Shown here: positions 47,011-56,398 of the stretch, one piece after another
How positions within the stretch are numbered: position 1 is the first letter of the stretch
Layout of the letters: each line of letters begins with the position of its first letter
DNA from: Pseudomonadota bacterium
GTDB lineage: Bacteria; Bdellovibrionota; Bacteriovoracia; Bacteriovoracales; Bacteriovoracaceae
NCBI GenBank assembly: GCA_027487515.1
Contig: JAIYDL010000007.1
Location: forward strand, 345,203-409,202
Reading direction: 5' to 3'
DNA length: 64,000 nt
Notes under the pieces: generated by a model
Databases searched by the model: none
What the model saw: the letters and a program-made list of their open reading frames with translations, nothing else
What the model was told of the DNA's origin: nothing
Position numbers and translations under genes: made by a program

Positions 47011-48238
47011 CTGGAACATCCGCTCACCGCACCAACCCCAGACATCGGCCTCGACTCAAGCGCGCTTCGTGGAATCCTACCAGCGCACCCTGGCCTCCGA
47101 AGCCGTCGGCTTTTTCCGCCTGCCCCAGAACCGGGAACTTCTGAGGGCCACCGAAGCGGTCCACCAGCGCTTTCAACATAAAAAGTTTTTTATCCACATC
47201 GGGATCGGCGGAAGCGCGCTGGGTCCGGAGATGCTCCTCGGGGCCCTTGGGAATAGCTCCGGGGTCGACTTCATCTTCGTAAACAACATCGACCCAGATG
47301 ACCTGTCACGGAAGCTCGAGCGTGTGGATCTTAAGGAGGCGCTGATCTACGTCGTTTCCAAGTCCGGCACCACCGCCGAGACCGTCGCAGGGATGTCGAT
47401 CCTTCTCAATCAGCTTGAGAAAGTTGGCGTGAGACGGGAGCAGTATAAAGACTACTTCGTCTTCTGCACAGACCCCGAGAGGGGCGAACTCCGGAGGCTG
47501 GCCCGAGACTGGGGAATCACGGCGCTGGATATTCCCGCAAACATCGGCGGGAGATTTTCAGTCCTGACTCCCGTCGGTCTTCTTCCCGCGTTGTTCGCGG
47601 GCGTCCGGGCCCAAGACCTCCTCGAAGGAGCGGAGAACATCCAGAAGCATCTCCAGGATCCGACCATCGGAAAAGAGTTCTACGAGCTCGCGTTCTGGCT
47701 CAAGGACCTCCATGACCAGGGAGTCGTTCAGACGGTCATGATGCCCTACTCGTCGCTCCTGAAAGAGTACTCGGCTTGGTTCGTGCAGCTCTGGGCAGAG
47801 AGCCTTGGGAAGAACGGAAAGGGTCTTACTCCGGTGCCGGCCTATGGAGCAACAGATCAGCACTCCCAGATGCAACTCTTCATGGAAGGCCCGCGGGATA
47901 AGGTTCTTTTTCTGATCGAGGTTGAAAGCTTCGAAACTGACTTCTCCTTGAAGAGTCAGGTCGATTCGGAGTGTTTTACAATCCTCGCTCCGTTCAAGCT
48001 GTCCCAGCTCATGAAAGCGGAATTCGAGGGAACGCTAATGGCCCTTCAGGAAAACGGTCGTCCGGTTGTGCACCTTCGAATCCCGGGCCTTCGCCCAGAA
48101 TACCTAGGCCAGCTCATCCTCTTCGCTGAGTGCCTGACGGTCCTGGTCGGGGAACTCCTTCAGGTTGACCCGTTTAACCAACCGGGAGTTGAGGCGGGCA
48201 AGAAATATGCGAACAAGTGGTTAAAAAACCACCAATAA
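47003..48238 (+). CDS. pgi: Glucose-6-phosphate isomerase (short form)
   Basis: HIGIGGSALGPEML, VVSKSGTTAETV, GGRFSVLTPVGLLPALFAG, YGATDQHSQMQLFMEGPRDK. Confidence 0.93.
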   Translation: MLNWNIRSPHQPQTSASTQARFVESYQRTLASEAVGFFRLPQNRELLRATEAVHQRFQHKKFFIHIGIGGSALGPEMLLGALGNSSGVDFIFVNNIDPDDLSRKLERVDLKEALIYVVSKSGTTAETVAGMSILLNQLEKVGVRREQYKDYFVFCTDPERGELRRLARDWGITALDIPANIGGRFSVLTPVGLLPALFAGVRAQDLLEGAENIQKHLQDPTIGKEFYELAFWLKDLHDQGVVQTVMMPYSSLLKEYSAWFVQLWAESLGKNGKGLTPVPAYGATDQHSQMQLFMEGPRDKVLFLIEVESFETDFSLKSQVDSECFTILAPFKLSQLMKAEFEGTLMALQENGRPVVHLRIPGLRPEYLGQLILFAECLTVLVGELLQVDPFNQPGVEAGKKYANKWLKNHQ

Positions 48239-48263
48239 ATGCCGATAGGCTCTTACCCCTACC

Positions 48264-48292
48264 TTGCTCAAAACACGGCCCAGGCCTACAAT
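48264..48292 (+). promoter_or_regulatory. Sigma70-type promoter upstream of the FHA-GGDEF gene
   Basis: TTGCTC-N17-TACAAT. Confidence 0.5.
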
Positions 48293-48329
48293 GGAGGCAC
48301 GGTAATGATCTGGATTTTCTGGAGTAGAC

Positions 48330-49241
48330 ATGAGCGACGATAACAATTCGACGGTTGTCATCACTGACATCCGCAAGGCCCTCGCGAGTCTTGAGGAAGA
48401 GGCCAAGCAAAAGCCGGCCTGTCTTCTCGTGGTCGGTGGCGAGCTGAACGGAACAATCTTCAACCTCCAGGTCGGAGAAACAGTGGTTGGCCGCAACCCA
48501 GACTGTTCTATCTCCCTCGACTTTAACGGCGTCTCCCGTCGGCACTTCACGGTTAGCGTCAATGAATCCGAAGCCGCCGTCACCGACCTCGGCTCGGCAA
48601 ACGGGACCTACCTCAATAATAATAAACTCACAGCACCCACGGCCCTCAAGCGCGGTGACATGATCAAGATCGGCGCCATCGCCATGAAGTTCCTTCCGAA
48701 AGGCGACCCGGAGCGACTCACCTACGACAAGCTCCACGAAGAGGCCAACACCGACGGGCTTACGAAGTGCTACAACAAGACCTTCTTTAACAATCAGCTC
48801 GAACTCGAGGTGAAGAAGTGCAAGGTCACCGGAAAGCCGCTGACCCTGATCATCTTCGACCTTGATCATTTCAAGAAACTCAACGACACCTACGGCCACG
48901 ACGCCGGTGACTACGTCCTGAAAGAGAAATCCAGGGTCATCAAAGAGAACGGAATCCGGCAAGGGGACGTCTTCGCTCGCTACGGCGGAGAAGAATTCTG
49001 CATCCTCCTCCCGAACACCAACCTAAAGCAGGGCTTCGAGATCGCCGAGCGACTCCGGAAACTGGTTGAGAAGCACGAGTTCATCTACGACGGGAAGCGG
49101 CTTCCTGTGTCCGCGTCCGTCGGCATCGCCGATTACCGTCAGGGTGTTCTCACTGGAACAGACCTCTTCAAGCGCGCGGACTCCGCCGTCTACAAGTCGA
49201 AGGAAGGTGGAAGGAACCAGGTCAACTTCTACAAGGCGTAG
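48330..49241 (+). CDS. dgcB: FHA-GGDEF diguanylate cyclase (DgcB-like)
   Basis: FHA: VVGRNPDCSISLDFNGVSRRHFTV...LGSANGTYLN; GGDEF: RYGGEEFCILLPNT. Confidence 0.88.
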   Translation: MSDDNNSTVVITDIRKALASLEEEAKQKPACLLVVGGELNGTIFNLQVGETVVGRNPDCSISLDFNGVSRRHFTVSVNESEAAVTDLGSANGTYLNNNKLTAPTALKRGDMIKIGAIAMKFLPKGDPERLTYDKLHEEANTDGLTKCYNKTFFNNQLELEVKKCKVTGKPLTLIIFDLDHFKKLNDTYGHDAGDYVLKEKSRVIKENGIRQGDVFARYGGEEFCILLPNTNLKQGFEIAERLRKLVEKHEFIYDGKRLPVSASVGIADYRQGVLTGTDLFKRADSAVYKSKEGGRNQVNFYKA

Positions 49242-50861
49242 ATGCGAACGACGGGTCCCCGAACGCCACCGAAGATTGATCTCCTTCCGGAGCACCTCAT
49301 TGACCAAATCAAGGCCGGCGAGGTCATCGAGCGACCGGGGAATCTCATCAAAGAAATTCTCGAGAATGCCCTCGACGCCGAAGCGACGAAGCTCGAGCTC
49401 ACGATTCGAAACAATGGGCTCGATCTCATCGCCTTAAAGGACGACGGTCACGGCATGAGACCGGAGGATCTTCCCATCGCCTTCTCGCGGCATGCGACGT
49501 CGAAGATCTCCCGCTTCGAGGACCTCTACCAGCTCCGAAGCTTCGGGTTCCGAGGAGAGGCGCTGGCGAGCATCGCCTCGGTCTCCAAGCTCCAGTGCAT
49601 CTCCAAGACCCTCGATGGTCCGCGGTCGGCCGAACTCAGAATCGAAGGCGGCGAGATCGTCTTCCAAGGCGAGCGGCAGGTCGCGACTCAGGATCACGGA
49701 ACCGAGCTCGTCATTCAGGATCTCTTTTACAATACTCCAGCACGGCTGAAGTTCATCCAGGGACAGCAGGCCGAGAAGAGCTTCATCCGGAAAATCGTCT
49801 ACGCCTTCATCCTTTCGACCCCGACCGTCGAGTTTCAACTGAAGGTCGACGACGGCGATAAGGACATCTACCCCCGAAGGTCCACCCAGGCCGAACGGAT
49901 CGGCGACCTTTTCCCCCGGGGCGCAGATGCCCTGGTGACGTCCAAGAGGAGCTACGAGAATTTCGACCTCGAACTCTTCCTCGTCCCTGGGAACCTGAAA
50001 GCACCGGTGCGACTCCAGAACGTCTTCATCAATGGCCGCTACATCCTCGACCGGCAGCTCCACCGAGTCATCACCGCGGCCCTCCTGAGTGCCAGTGGGA
50101 GCGACGACTTTCACTATGTCGCCAACGTCTCCCTTCCGCCGGACTCCATCGACGTCAACGTCCATCCGAACAAAACCATCATCAAGGTGCTCGAGGCCTC
50201 GAAGCTCATAAGCCTCTTGTCCGCGACGGTGAAGGAGCTCGTGAGTGTGCGCGCTTCCCTCGCAACGGCACCGGTTCCCCCGAACACGGCCCAGGCCCCG
50301 GCGTCCTTTTTCGATCAACTGGGGACGAGGCCCGAACTCCAGCAGGAGCGCCACGAATACAACATGGAGGGTCTCTTCTCCCCCCACAATCTCCCGGCCT
50401 CCGGGCCCGCGGACCTGCTCTGGATCGAGAACATCTTTGTAAAAAAAATCGACGCCCGGTGGATCGCGGTCTCAGGGCCGAAACTCATCGAAGCCTACAC
50501 CCGTGAACGGCTCCGAATGATGGCGGGAACAATCCCGCTGTTGGTGAGCGAACCGTTCTCCGCCCGGGGCATCGCTCAGGATGCTCTCGCTCTCCTCGCC
50601 ACCGGTGGAGCAGAGCTCGAATACCTTGGGCCCGAGACCCTCGTCCTCCGGAGCGTCCCCGACTGGATGAGCGGATTTCCGCTCAAGGAGATTGTGGCAT
50701 GCCTCCTCTACGGGACTTCCTTCCAAGAACTCCGGATCAATCCGGCGGACTGGTCCTCCTCGACCTGGGACGAGATGCTGGGATTCTTTTCGGCCGCTGA
50801 GCTCGTGGAGAAAAAAATTTCCCTCGACGTGGGTCAACTCCTACGAGAGAAGCTCCGGTGA
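49242..50861 (+). CDS. mutL: DNA mismatch repair protein MutL
   Basis: IDQIKAGEVIERPGNLIKEILENALDAEATKLE, DDGHGM, RHATSKI, GFRGEALASIASVSKL. Confidence 0.94.
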   Translation: MRTTGPRTPPKIDLLPEHLIDQIKAGEVIERPGNLIKEILENALDAEATKLELTIRNNGLDLIALKDDGHGMRPEDLPIAFSRHATSKISRFEDLYQLRSFGFRGEALASIASVSKLQCISKTLDGPRSAELRIEGGEIVFQGERQVATQDHGTELVIQDLFYNTPARLKFIQGQQAEKSFIRKIVYAFILSTPTVEFQLKVDDGDKDIYPRRSTQAERIGDLFPRGADALVTSKRSYENFDLELFLVPGNLKAPVRLQNVFINGRYILDRQLHRVITAALLSASGSDDFHYVANVSLPPDSIDVNVHPNKTIIKVLEASKLISLLSATVKELVSVRASLATAPVPPNTAQAPASFFDQLGTRPELQQERHEYNMEGLFSPHNLPASGPADLLWIENIFVKKIDARWIAVSGPKLIEAYTRERLRMMAGTIPLLVSEPFSARGIAQDALALLATGGAELEYLGPETLVLRSVPDWMSGFPLKEIVACLLYGTSFQELRINPADWSSSTWDEMLGFFSAAELVEKKISLDVGQLLREKLR

Positions 50862-51814
50862 AGGTCGTCGTTGTCTCCGGGCCAACAGCGACTGGCAAAA
50901 CAGACCTCGCCGTCGACCTCGCCCTGCGCTTCGGCGGCGAGGTCGTGAACTTCGATTCGCTCCTATTTTACCGCGAGATCACCATCGGCACGGCCAAGCC
51001 TTCGGTCGAGGAGCAGCGCTCGGTCCCACACCATCTGATCAACGTCCGAAGCATCGCCACTCCCATGAACGCCGCCGACTTCGCCCGCACCGCTCTCCCA
51101 GTGGTAGAGAGCATCTTAGAGCGCGGGGTACCCGTGTTCCTCGTGGGAGGAAGCGGGTTCTATCTCCAGGCCCTCCTCAAGGGGATGTACGACTCCCCGA
51201 CGACACCCGATGACATCCTCCGGCGCTCCGACGAACTCTACCTGAAGTCCGGGATCAGTCCGTTCCGAGACATTCTGCGGGAGCACGATGAGTTGAGCTA
51301 CCAGCGCTACCATGAGAACGACCACTACCGGGTTCGAAGGGCGGTTGAGCACTGGTGGACCACCGGGCAGCCACTTTCCCTGGCCCGGGCCCAAAAAGAT
51401 CAAAACAACCAGAGCCTCGAAGGGCCCACGGTCCATCCCTGGGACCTCCTCCACGTGCACCTCGACGTTCCGAAAGAGGAGCATCGGCAGATCATCGAGC
51501 AGCGCACTGACCGCATGCTCGCCAGAGGGCTTCTCTCAGAGGTCAGAGACCTCCTCGCGTCTGGGTTCACGGGCCAGGAAAAGCCACTCCAGAGTATCGG
51601 CTACAAAGAAGCGGTGGAGTACCTCAGAGGCTCCTCTGGAACTCTCGAGGCCTGCCGAAATCGGATCAACATCTCAACCCGGCAGCTCGCGAAGTCCCAA
51701 AGGACCTGGTTTAACCGGGACAAGATGAAGAGGACTTTCCATCCCCTGAAGGAAAGAGCAGAGCTCTTCCTTCAGGTCGAAAAGTTTTTCTCCGAAGCTA
51801 CGGATCCGGGGTGA
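50858..51814 (+). CDS. miaA: tRNA dimethylallyltransferase
   Basis: VVSGPTATGKTDLAVDLA, NFDSLLFYREITIGTAKPS, GGSGFYLQALLKGM; GTG start overlapping mutL stop. Confidence 0.93.
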   Translation: MKVVVVSGPTATGKTDLAVDLALRFGGEVVNFDSLLFYREITIGTAKPSVEEQRSVPHHLINVRSIATPMNAADFARTALPVVESILERGVPVFLVGGSGFYLQALLKGMYDSPTTPDDILRRSDELYLKSGISPFRDILREHDELSYQRYHENDHYRVRRAVEHWWTTGQPLSLARAQKDQNNQSLEGPTVHPWDLLHVHLDVPKEEHRQIIEQRTDRMLARGLLSEVRDLLASGFTGQEKPLQSIGYKEAVEYLRGSSGTLEACRNRINISTRQLAKSQRTWFNRDKMKRTFHPLKERAELFLQVEKFFSEATDPG

Positions 51815-52829
51815 CCGTCGTGTTGGCCGTTTGCGGAAGCATCGGCATGGTTTGCCTCGGGAACTCTCCGGTGAGAGCGTTCAGGAAAGCCACGATGTCA
51901 GAGACCTGATCATCCTTGAGGTCCATGTCCAACTGAGTCTTGGCCATGACCCGGACGGCTTCGTCCAGGGTTTTCACTTTTCCGTTGTGGAAGTACGGCG
52001 CCGTGAGCGCAACGTTCCGCCACGTCGGGACCCGCCAGTGATTCTTGTCATCGTCTTTCTTGGTCACTTCGTACCGGCCGAGGTCCCCGACGAGGTCGTA
52101 CATCTTGTCATACTTTGACCCCGGGATCTGTGGAAAGGGCTTGTAGTTTCCTTCCCCCATCTTCAGATCGTCCCCGGCCAAATTGACTCCGTCATGGCAG
52201 GACGTACAGCCGATTTCCTGGACGAGTTTCATCCCACGGATCTGCTGGACCGAAAGGGCCTTCTTCTGACCCCGGAGGTAGCGATCGAAGGGTGAGTTCG
52301 GTGTGATGAGGGTTCGCTCATAGGAGGCGATGGCCTTCCCTGCGTTCTGGATCGTCGGAAGCTTCTCCTTAGGAAACGCTTTCTTAAAGGCTTCTACGTA
52401 GCCTGGAATCTGACCGATCCGCTCGATGACCACGTCGTGTGAAGCCATGCCCATCTCGACGGAATTGACGAGGGGCCCGACCGCCTGCTCCTCTAAGGAG
52501 CTCGCCCGGCCGTCCCAAAACTGGACCGTGTGGAACGCTGAGTTCCAGACCGTGGGCGAACCGCGCCCGCCGCGCTGACCTCGGACCCCAACACCCACGG
52601 GTCTTCCGTCGGCTCCGTGAGACATCACATTGTGGCAGGAGTTACAAGAGACCGTGCCGTCCACGGAAAGTCGTGGGTCATGGTAGAGCATTTTCCCGAG
52701 CTCGATCTTCTGCGGAGTCTGGGGATTGTCGGCCGGAATCGGTGGCCGCTCCGGCAGAGGCTTAAACTCCGCGAAAACGGACAAAGAGGTGAGTGCCAGA
52801 AGGCCCAGTGATAGTTTTCTCAGATGCAT
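51798..52829 (-). CDS. Di-heme cytochrome c peroxidase (MauG/CcpA family)
   Basis: Two CxxCH motifs (VSCNSCHNVMSHG, IGCTSCHDGVN); signal peptide. Confidence 0.93.
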   Translation of the reverse strand: MHLRKLSLGLLALTSLSVFAEFKPLPERPPIPADNPQTPQKIELGKMLYHDPRLSVDGTVSCNSCHNVMSHGADGRPVGVGVRGQRGGRGSPTVWNSAFHTVQFWDGRASSLEEQAVGPLVNSVEMGMASHDVVIERIGQIPGYVEAFKKAFPKEKLPTIQNAGKAIASYERTLITPNSPFDRYLRGQKKALSVQQIRGMKLVQEIGCTSCHDGVNLAGDDLKMGEGNYKPFPQIPGSKYDKMYDLVGDLGRYEVTKKDDDKNHWRVPTWRNVALTAPYFHNGKVKTLDEAVRVMAKTQLDMDLKDDQVSDIVAFLNALTGEFPRQTMPMLPQTANTTVTPDP

Positions 52830-52864
52830 TTAGAACTCCTCTTTAGTAAGATGAAACTGCTCCT

Positions 52865-52892
52865 ATTTTAAGCCCGATTCCGTAGGAATCAA
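52865..52892 (-). promoter_or_regulatory. Possible cytochrome c peroxidase promoter with overlapping palindrome
   Basis: minus strand TTGATT-N16-TAAAAT; palindrome GATTCC-GTA-GGAATC at 52876-52890. Confidence 0.45.
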
Positions 52893-52926
52893 ATAGAGAA
52901 TACTTATACTGAAATATAGAAAATTT

Positions 52927-53811
52927 ATGATTCAGGCGAACGACAAGCTCAAGGTCATTGTGATCTCCGACGGAACCGGAGAAACCGCGTCCGCGATCAC
53001 TCGGGCGGCCATGACTCAGTTCCAAGACAAAGAGATCTTCTTCACTCGCTATAAGAACATCCGGACCCGAGAGCAGATCGACGCCATCTTCCAAGAGGCG
53101 GCGATCCACCACGACATCGTGGTCTACACCATCGTCTCCGTCGAGCTCCGGGCCTACATCGCCGAGCTCTCGAAACGAGACCACGTACGGTCCGTCGACG
53201 TGATGGGCCCCCTCCTCACGACATTTTCAAATTTCTTTGAGGCGGAACCCAACTACCAGCCGGGCCTCCTCCACGCCGTGAATGACCAGTACTTCAAGCG
53301 CGTGGCCGCGATCGAATTCACGCTCAATCACGATGACGGTCGGAACATGAACTCCCTCGACGAGGCGGACGTCGTCCTCGTGGGGATCTCGCGGACCTCC
53401 AAGACTCCCCTCTCCATGTACCTCTCCCTCGAGGGGATCAAGACCGTGAATGTTCCCATCGTCATGGGGGTCCCACTGCCGGAGAAATTGTCCCAGATCG
53501 ACCAGCGGAAAATCTTCGGGCTCACCATCGACCCGGACGAGCTCTTCCGCATCCGAAAGAACCGTCTCTCGAGGCTCGGGCTGGCCAAGGACGAAGGCGA
53601 CTACGCGGACATCGCCAAAGTGGCCCAGGAGATCGAATGGGCAACGAGAATTTTTTCGGAGAACAAGCGCTGGCCCGTGTTCAACGTCACCGGCAAGGCG
53701 CTCGAAGAGACGGCCGCCGAAATCATCAAGCTTTTGAACATGCGGAAGGTGAACCGCTTCAAACAGTCAAAGCGCTTCGATGAGCCGAAACCGGACGATG
53801 AGCAAAGCTAG
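52927..53811 (+). CDS. ppsR: PEP synthase / PPDK regulatory kinase-pyrophosphorylase (DUF299)
   Basis: VISDGTGETASAITRAA; VLVGISRTSKTPLSMYLSLEGIKTVNVPIV. Confidence 0.93.
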   Translation: MIQANDKLKVIVISDGTGETASAITRAAMTQFQDKEIFFTRYKNIRTREQIDAIFQEAAIHHDIVVYTIVSVELRAYIAELSKRDHVRSVDVMGPLLTTFSNFFEAEPNYQPGLLHAVNDQYFKRVAAIEFTLNHDDGRNMNSLDEADVVLVGISRTSKTPLSMYLSLEGIKTVNVPIVMGVPLPEKLSQIDQRKIFGLTIDPDELFRIRKNRLSRLGLAKDEGDYADIAKVAQEIEWATRIFSENKRWPVFNVTGKALEETAAEIIKLLNMRKVNRFKQSKRFDEPKPDDEQS

Positions 53812-53814
53812 AGC

Positions 53815-55764
53815 CTACTCGAGGAAGTGCTTCTTGTTCTCTTCGATGGAGAACTGGACGCGCTTCTCTGTCCCGAGGATCGGATTGACGACCTTCGCCT
53901 GGTAGGTCCCTTCCGGAACCTCGACGTCCTTGAACGGCAACACCCGCTCGACGATCTCCCCCGCTTCTTCGTAGACGAGCTTCGACCCCGCAGCGTAGTT
54001 CTGGGACGTCGTGAGAAGTCCCATGCGGGACGGCTCGAGCTCCGGGACGTTGAGGACCCGGGAGTCCATGTCCTTCGTGAGCGTCATCCGCGTGACGAAG
54101 GAGGTGAACCCGGGTTTGCGGATCGTGATCGTCGTCAATTCATCTAGCGGAATCTCAATCGGCGTTCCAAGGTAATCGATCTTTTTCCCGTTCACGAGGA
54201 CTTCCATCGAGATGCTCACGCCACCTAAGACGACCTTCCCGATCGCTCGAGCTTCCTGAACTTTCGGAAGCGGGGCCCGCCGCACTTTCAGCGGCTTCTC
54301 TGAGGAAATGTCCCTCTGCACGGATTCTCCGTGGATCATCGTGTACAAATTCACACCCACGAGTTCCTGCGTAAACTCTCCGTTCAGGTACGAGATCCCG
54401 GCCAACGAAGCGGCGACGATGAAGAGGAGCGCACCTTTTGACGACGGCTTTTCCTCTTCCGAGTTCAGGTCCTTGCGGCTCATGAGGCGGCTGGAAGTCT
54501 TATCCCTGGTCCGCGGAGTGGGTGATGACACTCGATTCTTGGTCACTCCCTTCGGAGACTGCACGGCCGATTTCCCGAGTTTCTTCGTGGTGGTCTTATC
54601 CGCAAGGCCACTTTTCTCGATGGAAATCTCGAGGGCCTCGGGGTCCACGTTGAACTCGATTTCACGGAGCTTTTCTCGCTCGGGCTCTTTTGGCCCTGCC
54701 GCGGTCGGGCGTCCGGTCGGGATATCCTTCTTACTGATCTTGCCGGTCCGAGACTCCTCGGCCTTCATGTCCTGGATGTACTGGTCGATGTCGAGTTTCC
54801 CGTAATCGACGAACCGCTCTTGGTCCATTTCGATCTCACTCTTAAAGAGTGTGTCGGCGAACCCCTTCAGGTCGGAGGCGTTGAACTCCGGGTACGTCGA
54901 GTACAGAAACCGCACGAGAGCCCGGTTCATCTGATCGAGGTTCTCGTAGCGATGGGCCCTGTCTTTGGAGAGGGCCTTCATCACGATGGCGTCGAGTTCT
55001 TTGGGAACGAGGGGATTGATCTCCGAGGGAGCGATGATCTTACAGGCCTGGATCTGCTTCAGGACGGCCAGGTCATTGTTTGCCTGGAAGAGCTTCCTCG
55101 AACAGAGCATCTCCCAGAGCGTGATACCGACGGCGAACTCATCGTAGCGCGCGTCGAGTTCGTGCCCATCGAGGTACTCGGGGGCGAGGTAGGAGAGCTT
55201 CCCTTTGATCGTCCCGGCCTGGGTGGCCTCGGAGTTCGTGTTCGCCTTCGCGATCCCGAAGTCGATGACCTTCACGGCGCCGTCGTAGGTGAGCATGATG
55301 TTGTGCGGGGAAATGTCTCGGTGAACGATGTTGAAGGGTTTCCCAGAGAGCTTGTCCGTGAACGTGTGGGCGTAGTGCAGCCCGAGGCAAACTTGAGAAA
55401 TGATGTAGCAGGAAATCTCCACCGGGAAGACGACCTTCCGCTCTTTGAGGCGGTCGAGGTACTGTTTTAGGTTCGCCCCATGGATGTACTCCATCGCGGT
55501 GTAGAGCTGACCGTTCGTTTTACCGTAGTCGTAGACCTGCATGATGTTCGGGTGGAGCATCCCGAAGGTGATGTTGAGCTCGTCCTGGAACATGCGAACG
55601 AAGGCTTCGTCGTTAGAAAACTGGGGCTGAACCATCTTCACGGCGACCATTTTGTTCGCCTGCTCGCCGAGGTAGCGGGCACGGCAGATCTTGGCCATCC
55701 CACCGTCAACCAGATGATCCAGAATCAGATATTTTCCGAAACGCTGAAACTTTTTGTCGCTCAT
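53815..55764 (-). CDS. Membrane Ser/Thr protein kinase with PEGA-like extracytoplasmic region
   Basis: VDGGMAKICRARYLGEQANKMVAVKMV; IVHRDISPHNIMLTYDGAVKVIDFGIAKA; TM near LLFIVAASLAGISYL; later EVLVNGKKIDYLGTPIEIPLDELTTITIRKPGF. Confidence 0.9.
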   Translation of the reverse strand: MSDKKFQRFGKYLILDHLVDGGMAKICRARYLGEQANKMVAVKMVQPQFSNDEAFVRMFQDELNITFGMLHPNIMQVYDYGKTNGQLYTAMEYIHGANLKQYLDRLKERKVVFPVEISCYIISQVCLGLHYAHTFTDKLSGKPFNIVHRDISPHNIMLTYDGAVKVIDFGIAKANTNSEATQAGTIKGKLSYLAPEYLDGHELDARYDEFAVGITLWEMLCSRKLFQANNDLAVLKQIQACKIIAPSEINPLVPKELDAIVMKALSKDRAHRYENLDQMNRALVRFLYSTYPEFNASDLKGFADTLFKSEIEMDQERFVDYGKLDIDQYIQDMKAEESRTGKISKKDIPTGRPTAAGPKEPEREKLREIEFNVDPEALEISIEKSGLADKTTTKKLGKSAVQSPKGVTKNRVSSPTPRTRDKTSSRLMSRKDLNSEEEKPSSKGALLFIVAASLAGISYLNGEFTQELVGVNLYTMIHGESVQRDISSEKPLKVRRAPLPKVQEARAIGKVVLGGVSISMEVLVNGKKIDYLGTPIEIPLDELTTITIRKPGFTSFVTRMTLTKDMDSRVLNVPELEPSRMGLLTTSQNYAAGSKLVYEEAGEIVERVLPFKDVEVPEGTYQAKVVNPILGTEKRVQFSIEENKKHFLE

Positions 55765-55867
55765 AACACCTCAGTATCCTATCGGTGCTTAGGCGAAAAT
55801 CTTAACTCGAATGAGGCCCAGAAGAGGGATTGTGGATTACGGCGAAGGGAATCCAAGACCTTAGCGC

Positions 55868-56398
55868 TTAAAGGTTTAGCTCGAGCTGAGTAAAGCTCGG
55901 GAAGTTGATCGAAAGCTTCCGGGTTTTCATGCGCGTCGGTGAGCGCTTGCAGTACCCCGTGATCTTGTAGTTTTGAAGCCGCCAGTCACTGGCCGAAGGG
56001 TGACTCTTGAGCGCAGAGGCGAAGTTATTGAGGACGACGTCGTCGTAGCCGTTGAGCTTCATCTGCTCGCGGAAGGCGACGTGGGAGATCTTGGCGGGGT
56101 CTGCGCTGTAGCCAGCGGTCACGAGCAGGCTCTCACACTTCGTGAAGAACTCTCGCTCCGACGGGGAGAACCATTGGGCAAACGGTGAGTCGAGGCTTGC
56201 TTTCCAAAGAAGCGCGTCGAAGTAAAGTGTCATCCCATGGTACCAGCTCATCCGGCGGAAGAGCAGGACATCGTTCCAAGATTCCTTCTCATTCACTCCC
56301 CCGCGCAGACGAACCTTTCCGGTCGTCGTCTGATTATATGTTTTGTACGCAGCACAACTTGCGAAGGCCGCGAGGGCGAGCAGGAACAACGGCTTCAT
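55868..56398 (-). CDS. Putative lipoprotein/exported protein, unknown function
   Basis: 176 aa; MKPLFLLALAAFASCAAYKTYN contains a lipobox-like AFASC. Confidence 0.65.
   Translation of the reverse strand: MKPLFLLALAAFASCAAYKTYNQTTTGKVRLRGGVNEKESWNDVLLFRRMSWYHGMTLYFDALLWKASLDSPFAQWFSPSEREFFTKCESLLVTAGYSADPAKISHVAFREQMKLNGYDDVVLNNFASALKSHPSASDWRLQNYKITGYCKRSPTRMKTRKLSINFPSFTQLELNL

Noticed and set aside
54820-55470. 216-aa ORF antisense to the Ser/Thr kinase
   Set aside because: No motif or start-site support; overlaps conserved kinase core.
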